Source of the DNA: Lingula anatina
Lineage: Eukaryota > Brachiopoda > Lingulata > Lingulida > Lingulidae
Assembly: GCF_001039355.2 (NCBI RefSeq)
Contig: NW_019773936.1
Location: 558,643 to 622,642, forward strand
Direction: 5' to 3'
Length of the DNA stretch: 64,000 nt
The translations under genes were made by a program, and so were the position numbers. This document shows positions 11,284-25,095 of this stretch, in pieces (within the stretch, counting starts at the first letter, position 1; the number at the start of each line of letters is the position of its first letter). Below the pieces are notes generated by a model. The model was not told the origin of the DNA, searched no databases, and worked only from the letters and a program-made list of their open reading frames with translations.

Positions 11284-13761
11284 TGTTTTGTTTTCATTGA
11301 GATAACATTAATCTAAAATACATGCCAAAAGCCGAAACTCCTTTTTTTAAGATAAAATTATGAGAACAATAGATATCAGATCAAATTCCTGTAAATCGTA
11401 GTGTTTTGTAATAAAAATAATTATCTCGAGTGCCATCGGATGTGATTTCCTAACCAAAGACAAGCGTTTTGTCCCTTTCAGCCAACCATTTCTAATCTAC
11501 TTCAAACATTTTCAGAAAAATCCAACCACCAAGCGGTTGTGGCGTGGAAGAAAAATGCAGACAGCGATTCGATCAAAATTAGAAAAAGCGTTCAAGAGCT
11601 TCTTATCAAAACTCAAGTTTCACGCCGCGATGTTGATCAAACTTCAAATGACCTTAAAGTGGACCACGAAGCAAAGTTTTCCCAAACAACTTTCGAGCTT
11701 GAAGATAAGAACTCAAGAACACATTTCGACAAGCGTGTCGCAAAGCGTAGTGCCAAGTTTACTCCAAACTACTATCGACAAGATAACGAAGAGGGGAAAC
11801 TAAGAATGATAAGCTCAAACACGCACGCTACCAAAATGGGAAAAGAAATACCTCGCGAATTTGCCAATTTTGATAAGATGTCTGTAAACAAATCAAAATC
11901 TTCCATTAATCAGGCCGTAGACACCCAAGGGTGTGTAATTACTGAGCTAGATCCTTTCGATCCATCTATTTTGAAATATTTGAGAAGACTTAATCCCATA
12001 ACATGCAAATGGAACGCTTCTTTGACTTATATTGACCGGCAAAGATGGCTGTGGATTAACCAAACTGTTAATCAAACGATACATTCCGGCAAAGTGAAGG
12101 ACTGTGGGTACAAAACATTCGATAAGTGGCCAGATTACGACGACTTTGTGCTCTATCAAAAAGATATTACGTATTTTCAAACGAGGGTCAAAGTTGTTAT
12201 GTCAGATTTTATTCAAGTTTATTGTCGAGATTCTGATAACCGAACTATCTACGAAAATATCCACGCTCACATCAAAGTCCCGGATCAAAGGATACGTGAC
12301 AAAATTAATCGCCTGCTTGCAGATTCGGATAACTTCAGAAATGGAAGGTTTCCTTTGAGCATTGCAATTCTCGGTATCGATTCCATGTCCCGCTCAAATT
12401 TTGTTCGACACCTTCCTAAAACTCTGAAGTATTTGCAAAAGAAAATGGGGGCCTTTGTATTTAAAGGCATGAACAAAATTGGGGACAACACATTTCCAAA
12501 TATGGTCGCCATGTTGACCGGTAAAAGAGTAGACGGAAGTGCAAAATTTCCCCAAGAAATAACCCGTAGGCCCTGGAGCAGGGAACGGATACGTTTTTAC
12601 GACGATTATCCTCTTTTATTCCGAAACTTTTCTCACAAAAATTTTGTTACAATGCTCTCAGAGGACAGACCAGAAATGGCGTTATTTAATTATTTATCTC
12701 GAGGTTTTAAAGGGAAGCCGACAGATCACTACTTGAGACCATTTTATTTGGCAATGAAGGACTTTTGGATATTGGGAAATAGCACAGAACATTGTTTTGG
12801 CGACACTCCGCAACATATGATCCTGTTAGAGTATTTTTCCAGATTTATACAAACTTTCCACAAAGTTCGTTTTTTCACCTTTTCTTTTTATTCGGATCTC
12901 TGTCACGAGTTTGTCAACGATGTCCAGCTTATAGATGATGATCTAGAAAAAACTCTTCGCCTTTTGCACCAAGCTGGATATTTTGAAAACACGTTATTGA
13001 TAGTGCTCGGAGACCACGGACAGCGGTTTGATTATATACGAGAATCTTTCGTCGGTCGCATGGAGGATTTGCTCCCATTTTTCTCAATGTCGTTTCCAAA
13101 ATGGTTTTTAAAGAAATTTCCAAAAATACACCGTGCACTTCGCATCAACACGGAGCGACTAGTGACGTTTTTTGATGTGTATAAAACTTTGACGCATTTC
13201 CTAGATTTCAAGGAAAATATTCCTGTAAATGACGTGCGGAGGAGAGGGTTAAGTCTCTTTAAAGTCATTCCGACCGACAGGACGTGTTTCAACGCTGGAA
13301 TTGACGAGCATTTTTGTGCTTGTAAGCAACAGGTTGCCATAGCAACGGACTCTTTCCCTGTCATTGGCGTTGCACACGTATTAGTGGGACACTTGAATGC
13401 GTTACTAGAAAACCACACTGCCATATGTGAGAGGCTTTCGTTATCTCGAATTCTCGACGCACACCAAACTGTTTTCCACAAGGACAATGACACAGTCGAG
13501 GATGTGCATGAATACACTGTTGTAATAGAGACAATGCCATCAAAAGCACTTTTCGAGGCAACTCTGAAATGGTCATCTTCCACAAAAAATATTGAAGTTG
13601 CTGGAGACATTAGCAGAGTAAACAAATACGGAGACCAGTCGATATGTGTAAAGGATGCCAAACTCAGACGTGTTTGTTATTGTAAAAATCAATATAAAAA
13701 CGCAACGGATTCGAATGCGAACTCAAATATTTTCAAAACGCAGATGATTAAGCTTAAATAA
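10838..13761 (+). CDS. DUF229 family type II membrane protein (sulfatase/alkaline phosphatase superfamily)
   Basis: Two exons, 10838-11012 and 11516-13761, join in phase 1 to give 806 aa. The start is at 10838 because it yields a short basic N-terminus (RLRRHCRWR) followed by one hydrophobic segment (FVTLFALMFCLTTLNIF, about residues 16-32), a signal anchor that puts the rest in the Golgi lumen or outside the cell. The second exon carries the DUF229 core: ILGIDSMSR (Asp347), NTFPNMVAMLTGK (Thr384, the position of the alkaline-phosphatase-fold nucleophile) and LGDHGQRFD (Asp558, His559, metal ligands). The C-terminal 180 residues are Cys-rich (CFNAGIDEHFCACKQ; CVKDAKLRRVCYCKN) as in other family members. 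The family is known from nematodes, insects and many marine invertebrates; its substrate is not established. The reading frame is intact. Confidence 0.9.
11013..11515 (+). other. intron of the DUF229 gene
   Basis: GT-AG intron of 503 bp (donor GTAATC, acceptor CATTTTCAG), phase 1. Its first 270 bp are also present in the duplicated copy. Confidence 0.85.
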
Positions 13762-13836
13762 AGGAGTAGTTAAGTAAGTTACATTTCATTTCTGTTATCA
13801 ACCCATCTTGTTTATAGATTTGTTTTTTTTATCTAT

Positions 13837-13843
13837 TTTTTGC

Positions 13844-13897
<54 letters not shown>

Positions 13898-14630
13898 GCA
13901 ATGATTGAATACCATAAATTGTTGGCAAGCAAAATAAAGACTTTTAATGCATTAGTGGTGGTTTATTTTAAACTATTTTGCACCGTTTTACACACGGAAT
14001 ATTTAATCCTGACAAATTCCATATAGCAACCTTTTTTATATATTTTTGCATTGAGCATCACAACTTAAAAGCACGCATCTAATCTGCGTACTTTAAATTA
14101 GAAATCTCTGCTTAAGTGGCATGCAACAAAGGGAATAATTAAACTACTCTGGGAATGTATTGTATTGGTTTGTATTGTACCTATTGGGTGTAATACTGCT
14201 CTGAGCAATCAGCCATCGCTTAAGTGGTAAAAGATACATTTCCGCGGTTAGCATCAAGAAACAAATTAATATCGAATTTTATAAAAGCCTTCAATTTCCT
14301 TTTTTCTCCTTTCTTTTGCTGTCACGCGGTAGGGAGGAAAATCGCAATCAATAAAGAATGAGCAACGCACTAGTAGACACATTTTCGACTTAAATATCTT
14401 TTTAATTATAAATATATTTTACTATTATAGTTCCATATACTATCAAATACTTATCAAACGTGCTTTCGGATGTAAAAGCTATATGTAAATTGATTGTTGT
14501 GACAGACAATAGACCTTGTCCAGTGCTTTCTGCCTGGCTATTGTAACTGCATAAATATTATTTACCTAGGTAAAAGTGTGAATGCGCCAATTGCAAATTA
14601 ATTCTATGTGGACGTTATTCAGACGGGGCG
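13837..14630 (+). repeat. duplicated 0.8 kb segment, copy A (probable unmerged contig overlap)
   Basis: Begins at TTTTGCTTTATTATT and ends AGACGGGGCG immediately before the single N at 14631. The same stretch follows directly at 14632-15425 with a few substitutions and indels (for example ACTGCTCTG against ACTACTCTG). The break falls in an ATT microsatellite, a usual place for contig ends. It also contains the 3' flank of the DUF229 gene. Confidence 0.8.
13845..13895. repeat. (ATT)n microsatellite
   Basis: About 17 units; repeated after the N at 14640-14690 in the duplicate segment. Confidence 0.9.
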
Positions 14631-14631
14631 N

Positions 14632-14637
14632 TTTTGC

Positions 14638-14691
<54 letters not shown>

Positions 14692-15425
14692 GCAATGATT
14701 GAATACCATAAATTGTTGGCAAGCAAAATAAAGACTTTTAATGCATTAGTGGTGGTTTATTTTAAACTATTTTGCACCGTTTTACACACGGAATATTTAA
14801 TCCTGACAAATTCCATATAGCAACCTTTTTTATATATTTTTGCATTGAGCATCACAACTTAAAAGCACGCATCTAATCTGCGTACTTTAAATTAGAAATC
14901 TCTGCTTAAGTGGCATGCAACAAAGGGAATAATTAAACTACTCTGGGAATGTATTGTATTGGTTTGTATTGTACCTATTGGGTGTAATACTACTCTGAGC
15001 AATCAGCCATCGCTTAAGTGGTAAAAGATACATTTCCGCGGTTAGCATCAAGAAACAAATTAATATCGAATTTTATAAAAGCCTTCAATTTCCTTTTTTC
15101 TCCTTTCTTTTGCTGTCACGCGGTAGGGAGGAAAATCGCAATCAATAAAGAATGAGCAACGCACTAGTAGACACATTTTCGACTTAAATATATTTTTAAT
15201 TATAAATATATTTTACTATTATAGTTCCATATACTATCAAAATACTTATCAAACGTGCTTTCGGATGTAAAAGCTATATGTGAATTGATTGTTGTGACAG
15301 AGAATAGATCTTGTCCAGTGCTTTCTGCCTAGCTATTGTAACTGCAGAAATATTATATACCAAGGTAAAAGTGTTAATGCGCCAATTGCAAATTAATTCT
15401 ATGTGGACGTTATTCAGACGGGGCG
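14632..15425 (+). repeat. duplicated 0.8 kb segment, copy B
   Basis: Partner of 13837-14630; it continues without a break towards the polycystin gene. Confidence 0.8.
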
Positions 15426-15985
15426 CTATCTGTCTAATGCACGGATACAGTTGCCTGTATCACTTACCCCTCCTGATAGTTTTTATGCGTCTGTTTAATT
15501 ATGTGCTGTGACAACAGAAGCTTGGAAGTCAATTAACAGAATTACGGATGTCATCATGACGGGCCTACGTACAGCGCAGGTTAGAGCATATTGATTTTCA
15601 TTACTCAGATGCTTTGTCAACACAATAAGGTTCCTGAAACTGGAACAAAAACCGGACTATGCCATTAACTAAGATGGGTAGGGCCTAGGTGGAAAAGTTA
15701 GTTTTAATTTGACAAGTAGCATGATTACCCTTAAAAATTATATCTCACAAACCTGCGTCTTTTGTAGCTGATCAACTAAATTAGAAGAAAAGTTTTGCAC
15801 AAACTATATAGAAACTAGTTTGTCTACAACCTACGTGAAAAAAAAGCCGCTCAATATAGGATCTCCCGTGACGAAGCAGATTTGAGGGAAATTGTCTAAA
15901 GAGAGATCAATTTGCCCGGTCCGCGTGTGCCGAGCCGCTAAGGGATGGAACATAACAGTGCTTTTGAGATCTAGGAAGGAAAAGC
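15426..15985 (+). promoter_or_regulatory. 5' flank and probable 5' UTR of the polycystin-1-like gene
   Basis: The 560 bp before the start codon hold no other gene. A short upstream ORF at 15945-15974 (nine codons, stop TAG) ends 11 bp before the main ATG and could lower translation. No TATA box can be assigned with confidence. Confidence 0.35.
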
Positions 15986-16058
15986 ATGTCCAGATTTGTG
16001 ATAGCCTGTTTTTGGCAGGCGGTCCTATTTTGGACAGTCTCTTTAGGGATTAATACAA
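15986..16058 (+). CDS. polycystin-1-like exon 1: signal peptide
   Basis: The ATG at 15986 opens 24 codons with a hydrophobic stretch (FVIACFWQAVLFWTVSLG), then donor A|GTAAGT in phase 1. A separate signal-peptide exon ending in phase 1 is typical of shuffled extracellular proteins. Confidence 0.85.
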
Positions 16059-18824
16059 GTAAGTAATGGAATTGTCTTTCACATAATTTCTGAAAATTGT
16101 TTTACTGTTTGAACCTTTTTTAAATGCTTTGATTGTTGGGCCATTCTGTTTATGGGTACTGCTGCGTCTGTTGAAAGTAAACGACAGTCTATTAGTACTT
16201 TTAAAGGGGTGAGGAGTAAAAACTTTGACCTCATGGAATATTTTTTAAAAAACTAAGACGTATTTAAAAACACTGCGTTCATTTCTTCTTGTGGATATTT
16301 TTTTATGAAAACAACAACAACAACAACAGCAAAAAAAAAAAAAAAAAAAAACAAAAAAAAAAAAAAAAAAAAAAAAAGCCTGCGGCCAAGATAAGGTGTC
16401 CATTTCTGGTATATAACAATATTTTTTCTATAAATTTATTAAACCTTGACATGAGTCTAGTTTCTTACTTACAGATCAGTCGGGACTGCACATATATTTT
16501 TTATCCGAAAAAAAAAACTAATACGTTACCATGTGTATATTTAAGGCAAAGCATGTACAAGACGCGAAAAGAAAATTCAACATATTTTGTGAATTGATAG
16601 CTGTGGAAATATGGGAAAATTCACATGTATAATAGTAGGCTATGCCTTTGCACAGCTTTGTGGACTCCTTTGGAACACGTGAAAACTTGGTTTAAGTTCT
16701 AGCTAATGGCATCATCACAACTTGGCCCGATCTAATTTCAGCTGTGTGGCGTGAGTTAATGGGTTTTTTGTGTTTTTATATCTATAAGCTGTTATCAATT
16801 TACGGTGTAACTTTTAAAAAACCAAAAAACACTTTTTCAGATTTCACCACTCGACTGTTGGGAGCGTCTCGTTCTTTCACAGTCTCGGAGTCCATAGAAG
16901 ACACCACACAAAATTATTCTATTGGAGGGCAAAATTTCTCTTTCTCTCTCTGGCTGAAGACCAACACAACGGGAGGGAATTTGGTCAGCTGTGTAACAAA
17001 CAGTGGAGGTAATACAAAATCGTCTGAAAGGACGATATATAGGACGTCGATGTACGGTCGATGATAAACAACCTCTCTTATTATATGCGAAAGATGGTAT
17101 GAATAAATAGTGTGATTGCTAATCACGGATTATATTTACTTCACATGGTACTTGACAAATGGTTTTTATTTTGGATATTAGCATGTTAAAATTCATTGGT
17201 GATATGCTATATTGACATCACTTTAACTGCGGAAACTGAGTGAGGAAAAAATCGAATATTTTAATGCAACCGAACTTATGATACTTTTAGTGAATAATAA
17301 GATATGAAAATAAGTATTGTGTAAAGGACGAAAAACAGTTATTATGAAATATCCTTTTGTAAATTGCAGGAAACGACGTTAATCATTTTGTTATACAAGT
17401 CGCAGACGATGGCACCCTAGAAGTCCAAACGTCCAATGGAAACCTTCGTAAGTCTAACTCATACATGTACATGCAGGTTCTTGTCACATTGAGCGGTATA
17501 CTTAACTGTTACAGGCAATACCGGTACACTTTGAAATGTTGACAACTTATAGCCTTGCTATTACGTAAAAAGAGTCCCCCAAAAGAAGCCCCTGCGCGCA
17601 ACACTACCGATTTATCAACTTCACGGCATGAAGTAAACTTGAGGAAAACTTGTGAAAGAGAGTTCAGGCCCGTAGCCAGCAATTTCGGGGGGAGGTGGGG
17701 GGGAGGGGGAGGGGTTCGTTTTCTGAAAAAGTGGACCTTTTACCATAAAATTCTCAAGTACATAGATCAATTTTTACCCAGAGTGGACCTTTTCCCAGCA
17801 AAAAGNTTTTTTCCCCGGGGGGCCCTTTTCCCCACAAAAAAGGGGGTTTTTTCGAAACCCCCCCCCCCCCCCCCCCCCGGCTACGGGCCTGGAGTTAATA
17901 CTCCTGTAACGTTATAACGTATAAGGTGTTGTCAAAGTGAAGTGACAAAGACTGTATCAATGTGGTGTACCGCTCGATTTGAATACAGACATTAGTGTCC
18001 ATATAATAGTTTCTTAATGGATATGCTGGTGACGGAGTGTCCTCTTGGAGAAATTGGACCCCCGAGACTTGTTTTGCAATGGAACTTAAGAGCGAATGTT
18101 TGTCTTAACTTCAAGACTAAATACTAGAACCCATTTCAATTCAGGTTCCAGTCCACTAAAAAATTTACATGAGCTATTCGACCCTTCTGTATAAAACAGG
18201 CACACTATCTTATTTAAGGGGATCACTGCTATTATATCTTTAAGTGCAAACCATCATAGGTCTTACGATGTTTTGTTTAATTTGCCACTGGTTCTAAAAC
18301 TGCACGGATTCGCCTCAAGTGACGTCACCGCTATGATCCTAAATGGGTTTGACTGGTGTAGAGTTCGCTAAATCCATGTAAAAAGAGTGTTTGTTAAAAA
18401 GCAAAATCAGGAAATTGGCGTGCATGGCAAAAATCCTATTCACGATAAGTTGCTGGTTGTGACAAAAACCCATTATCGAGTCTAAAAGAGAGGGAGTATG
18501 TCATTAGCATTTCATTGTGTGGATGTTATGGCGTGGCGATGTACATTGTTACTCAACATTATCGCCATATTAAATATTAACAAAACTAGTGTATTTGAGT
18601 CTTTCCATCTCGAGTGAAAGCCAACTCCTTCTATAAAAAAGAAAAACCTCTTTCGCAAATGTGTGTTTTTGCTATGTATCTCCTTTTCATAATTTAGTTT
18701 TGAAATAAGGTACCTGTAGGTTGACTGTGTGGGTGTAGCACAGCGTGTATTATAATATAACGGCATAAATGTTATGTTTGTTTGCGTGCCTGTGTTCGTG
18801 GGTATGAATATGCAGAATATGCAT

Positions 18825-18863
<39 letters not shown>

Positions 18864-19675
18864 CGCGAGTGTGTTGGAGGGTGTGGGTGGTAGTGTGTGT
18901 GTGTTTTCGCCCATTCATATGTGCGTATCGGTGTGTTGAATGAAATTAAGCCTCTATGTGTATTTTTTAAATTGTTCTGCTTTAGGACCTAACGAGTTCA
19001 TCAAACACACACTGATATCTGAGATACATGTACCAAATGCAATTAACAAGCTATAATCGACTTTCCATCAGCCTTTGATTGATATAGAAAAATGGCAAAC
19101 AGTCGCAAATGGACTGACTGTGTCGCAATTAATGCAACATCAGTAGAAAAATCGAAATGTGCGATATAGGCATCTAATTTGAAGGATAGATTATTATGGA
19201 TTTTCCATCATTGTATATGATGTGTGGGTACAGTATTTTTTTTTAAAAAACATCATTTTATAAGTTTGGCGCCGTGTGTTTAATGACATTTTTGGCGAAA
19301 TTCCTAGAAGAAATTCCAATTTCTGAAGACCCCCACCATCAAAAACGATTAACTTTTACACGTATATGCTTTTAGTTACTTGTATTTTCCAATATTCCCT
19401 AAAACAGACTAGACTAATTCATTCTGAATTTAAAGCATGCTATATTGGTTTACTATAACTTGCTATAGTAATTATTACATTATAGTGGTTGCCATGGCAA
19501 CGTTTCTGCCAAATATGGAGCACCAGCTCCCTATTTTATGAGGCACTTTGAAAAGCGCGTTACATATTATCTAGGAATAATCTTCTTGCCCTGTTGTTTA
19601 ATTTTACTGTTGTCATGAATTTAGCAAATTAAGCATCATCATCATTATTATTGTTGTTGTTGTTGTTGTTGTCGC

Positions 19676-19709
<34 letters not shown>

Positions 19710-19865
19710 TTACTTGCAGGGACAACACCACGAGTGGTAGATGATTTCATAGATCACACTGTTGTGGTGACATACAACACTGAGGGGTAAGCAAGTCAGA
19801 GCTGATGAATACGTACAGGCCAAAGCATTACTACACGAAACAAAATATTACTAACATACATGGTG

Positions 19866-19902
<37 letters not shown>

Positions 19903-22900
19903 CTTATCGAAGGATCTTAACCATAATTAACCCGAATATTTCTTGATTTAAAATGGAGATGGCTATTTCTGTTTTCATTATACTTTTATCAACATCTTTT
20001 TAGTGTTTTTCTTATTTCAAACAAAAGTAAGTTTTGCGCCTGATCGCTTTTACTGGGAACCATTACACAATAAAATGCTTGAATACATTGCTTTAAAGGG
20101 ATAAGAAGGCTAAATTGACTTTGGGAATCATGGCAAAAATGTTTTGGTGAAGCGTTCGATAAAAAAAGGGTCTCCGGTTGGTTTTAGAATACCAAATACT
20201 CGTGAAACCAATCTAATATTTACTCCGTTCCATTTCACAGACTTACTATCCTCCTGGACGACTGGACATTTGAGAATTCGTCCATTGCGATTCAGTCCCA
20301 AATTTGCAGCCAGCTGATACTTGCGGGACAATTTGACGGGGAACTGAAAGAGGTTTACTACAGCAATCGTGGTTGGGATTCACAGGAAGCCAAGGGCATA
20401 GTTGCTGGTGAGTTTCTATTTTGCCTGTATTTGGTCTCTCTCTGTAAATTCCAAGTTAATAGCGACATGATGTCTTCATTATAAAACGATTATTACAGAG
20501 TCTTTAGCAAATTTATAGATGAAATTCATCTTTCCAGAACCTTACATAGGCTGTTTTGAGGAGCGCGTGAAGGACAGAGAATTCGTGGCAACCCCGGGCA
20601 CGTACACCCCAGCCCTACTCACGGCGACGGAATGCCGCAGATTGTGCGCACTCAATCGATTTCGGTAACAGACCATTTCTATTTGTTACACGTCACATGT
20701 TTGAACTATTTCCTGTAAATATTTGAAACAGAAGGTGGTTTTCAGTGAGCTGTATAATGGGAAAATAGATCGATGGTGGTCACGAACCCACTCAGGCAAA
20801 TTGCTCGTGATTTTTTACGGTGAATTCGTCAACGGCCGAGGGGTACAATACCACGAGAACCGAAAAGATTTTAAAACATCCGTCAAAAAATCGATTCGAA
20901 AAAATTCATGACATCATCTGTCTCACTTGTTTGTCCCAAGAGGAAGTCGCACCTAATGGAGTGTTCTGCGTTTTATAGAATATTAAAACTATATGTTGAC
21001 TAGCATAATGAAGATGCATGTCATTGACTTTTTTCCATGAAACTGATCTGCGTACGTTACTTTCAACTTGTTGAGAAGCAATTTTTTGCTTATTATGATT
21101 TTGGGGAAATCGATATTTGTGTTTGCACTAAATCTCGTTACCGTTTGCAATCGACGAAGACTGAGAAAGAGACAGGTTTGCCGAGCTGAGTAAATAAATC
21201 AAAATCGAGAAAACATATGTATTGCGTTAATGGAAGTCATGAATGATTAATGATTAAGTGTTGTATATGCTGAGGCCATTGTGTTTCTGTCTTTTCATTT
21301 CTTGAGAAGCATCATGGCTGTCCTTAATAAATTTAGAAAGTGTCTGTCGACAAGCAAGAGCATACAAGGAACGTCGAAACTGAATTTAGAACTAAAAATT
21401 CTATTACAAAAAAATCGAAATCATGCCTTCCAGGGTTAACATTTAAGTCTGACACTTTTTTGTTTGTTTCCATCAGATACGCTGGTTTATTCATGGGGAC
21501 GAAGTGCTATTGTGGTGCGACTTTTGGGCGCCACGGTCCTTCTGCTACAACCAATTGTGGTTCTGTTTGCGCTGGAAACACGAACGATGCTTGTGGTGGA
21601 AACAGCCAAGTCATCAGTGTCTACAGATCCAAGAACCTGTTGACTGAGAGCTATACCAGTATCGTAATCACCAAACTAGGTAAAAGGAACGGAAATCACA
21701 CTCATTTACACTCTAAGCGCTGAAATTCAGGGGGACTCATTCAGTGCTTTCCATAATTTTTTCGCCTCGAGATAATATCTTTCATTCTTACGCAACACTA
21801 TTGCATTCCTATCATGCCCTATCTTTTAACATAACAATTATTTGGTGTAATTATTAGTTTATTCATGATCATTGCAAAGGAATGATTATAACACATACAC
21901 ACACTTACACGAATTAGAAAAAACTTGATATAAATCTTATCCTTAGTGACGAAATCTTCCTCTATCAACATACCCCATTTTTCTCATAGCCGCATTATCA
22001 TTATCGAAATTTCGTTTTACACAATAAAACGTCAAATGCTATGTTTTCTTTTAAATCTTTGAAATTTTAAAATCACTTCTTTGAAGCCCGTGTAATTCTT
22101 TTCAGATACCGTCCGGAGAGTTTACAATGAGACTTCTCTGGAAGCAGCTCTCGTTACCAGCAACGGTGCGGCCGATAGCTACTCATTCGTCATAGGCGAC
22201 GGGACAAATATCCGCAATCTTGAAGAACTGGGTGTTCAACAACATAAATTCCGACTTCCAGGTACCATTCAAACGCAAATTTGATCATTTTGAACAGAAA
22301 ACCCGAATGAAGTTCTAAAAAAGGGTCTTAGCTATGAAGGGCTCTATTTTGTACCGAAATGTTGTTTAAATATGCCAAAAGGGAACAAAAAATACACTTT
22401 GCCATCGCATTCTGTTTATTTCGGTTGAATTGAAGTAATGAGGAATATTTGCGTCGCTTCAGGAAAAATTCCGGTTACAGTAACTGCCACGGACAGCTTT
22501 GGGACCACTCTACGGGGCGCCATCGTGGCAAGAGTGGAGTACGCCATAGAAAACGCCGAGCTGATTTGCCCAACACATGTGTCGAATGTGGAATTTTCTT
22601 GCCGCCTGAGAATTGGCCAAGGTTCAAACATGAACGCTCTGGTGAATTTTGGAGACGGTTCCAGGACGTCCTTTCGTTTACCTGGTAAGTGCTTTATTAT
22701 ACATGTATACTTCCCTGGCAGTTTGTGCTTACTTGCGGTGTAACGACGGAAGAGGTGCAGCGTTTAGAGCAAGTTGAGGGTTAACAATATTTATTCATAA
22801 TTGTAAAAGACGATAGTGACAATATATAGCGCTTCTGTCATCATTCCGGAACTCCTTATTATCATTTTTTTAATCGAACTAAATAAACGGCGCATTTTAG

Positions 22901-25059
22901 AGAAATGCCGTAGTAAGTATTGCCGTTAACAAGCTGACGAGGCAAAAAATCTAAAGTGGCTTCAATAATGTGTTACTCAAATTTCAGATACCAAGACAAT
23001 AGTTCTAGGGAGCATTGAATCTGGGGATGCCACTACCTTGGCAATGGAACCAGGGCTCTTACTGCTCCCCCAACTAATGTTTAGGGACAATGGCACAATT
23101 ACTGCCTTTGAAATGAACATGAAGACTGCTGGAACTGTTAACATACAGGTAAACCTCGGATAGCTTGTTGACTCCATGGTTTTTACGGCATCTCCATGGT
23201 CGATTTGCTCCAAGACCCCGCCTCTACCCACCCCAGGATATTCCCATGCTGTTATTGTATTTTTAAGCTCCTGATTTTGCAAAGTGGTATAACATGACAT
23301 TTTTATAATGTTAATGTTTATTTTTTCACAAATAAATTTGTCGGGTTTTTTTTAGCTAGATATGCATTATAAAATAGGATCAATCTTCTTAATATTCTAA
23401 TATTGTGCAAACCGAGGCCAATTGATAATGGTCACACGTTCTATTAGATCTAGGCCTTGAAGATGTTAAGATTTACAAAAACAGTGAAGAAGTTCAAATA
23501 ACTCTGCTTTTTATGGTAAATCTGTATATAATTTTAATTTCAAGATATACCGACCATACTGTGGGAGTGGCACAGTTTACTGCTACCAGGCAAACGCCTG
23601 CATATCCGAGTTGGCAAACTGCAAAGCCCAGGCAGACATTATGACTACCTCCCGGTGCAGCAACGGGAAAACCTTCAATCTAGGCAACCGTAAGTGCACA
23701 CAGAGAGGAACCGGTGCCGTCGATGAGGATTTCTCGTATGGCTATCTGCCACTTTCGTACTATCTGGTGGAGGAATATTCCTTTGGCGTTGAGGCAACTG
23801 GGGTGCAACTGGTGAACGTCACAGATTTTGAGAAAGTGGCGGTTGAAAAAGGCGACATCCCTGCAGTATTTGTTTCCAATGACAACGGCGTGGGTAGCAT
23901 CGCTGTCATGGACGCGAGTGTTAATAAAGGCAGCGTTTTTATTCAGGACCCAACATCACTGACAAATTTCACCGATAGAAATTCCAGCCAAGTCGTGATA
24001 ACACCTGGGGACGTTACCGGGAATGTAACTCGAAAGTTGTTGCTCAAGGTGTACACCGTGAGACCCTTGAATGTTCGAGCACCGCATTCATACACGATGG
24101 TGAATTCGAACCAGGTTAACATCAGTGCTTCTATAAACAACAGCATATCTTCAGTACATCTGACCGCGACAGTCACAGTCCGCATCCCGGTGGCCAATTT
24201 GTCCATCGTCGCAGATGATGCCGGTAAAGATTTTGAATTCATTTACTAGAATTTGAAACTTAATCAAGTGATCACAAATCTGAATACATAGAGTTGGCCG
24301 AGCTTTTTATTTTTGAGTATAACGACACCTGTCATTTCTCTCTCTCTCCCTCTTTCTCAACTTAAATATTTGCCGCACATATGCCATTATTGCAGGTGAA
24401 ACGTTCCAACATCTCAGTGTAACAATTCCGGCCCATCCCGGCACCGCTGTCACTTACACGTGGGACTGGGGTGACGGCACACCTGACACTGTGACCACAG
24501 CGCGCTACACGACACACTTGTATTCACAGCCGGGAATCTATAATGTCACACTGAACGGCGCCAATGAAGTCAGCAGCGAAACGGTGATGGTAAGCTGGCA
24601 GCGAGCTTTTCGTGTGTGTGTGTGTGTTTGTGCGCGCGCGCGCTCGCGTACCTGCGTGGGTGCGATTGCCAGTGCGGAATGTTGAGTAAAACACCCCGCG
24701 AAATATGTAAAAGAAAGCACATGTTCTTGGCTGCTGCTCTTTTCAGAAATCCATCACGATTCAAGATGCTGTTGAATACCTTCATGTTGATCTAGATAAG
24801 CCAATAGCTACCGTGTTCGGAGAAACCACTGCTTTTGTTATCAGTCTGTCTCAAGGTAGGCAAAACTCTTGTCCTCTGTTGGTGCCATTGGTAGTAATGA
24901 TAATAGTAATAGTAGTAGTATAAGCCATTGTTTGTAACATTTAACGGTAATAATTTTTATGCAATACTAATATAAAAGGTGTGTCTTACACGCTGCATAC
25001 TCTCAAATTGTATTTTGATATTTTCATGAAATCGAAAATCGGTAAGATTCAAAATCCTG

Positions 25060-25095
<36 letters not shown>

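Noticed and set aside
13032-13661. 209-codon minus-strand frame
   Set aside because: Shadow of the DUF229 coding exon on the other strand.
20723-20911. 62-codon plus-strand frame in intron 6 of the polycystin gene
   Set aside because: No fitting splice phase; the flanking WSC exons join perfectly without it.
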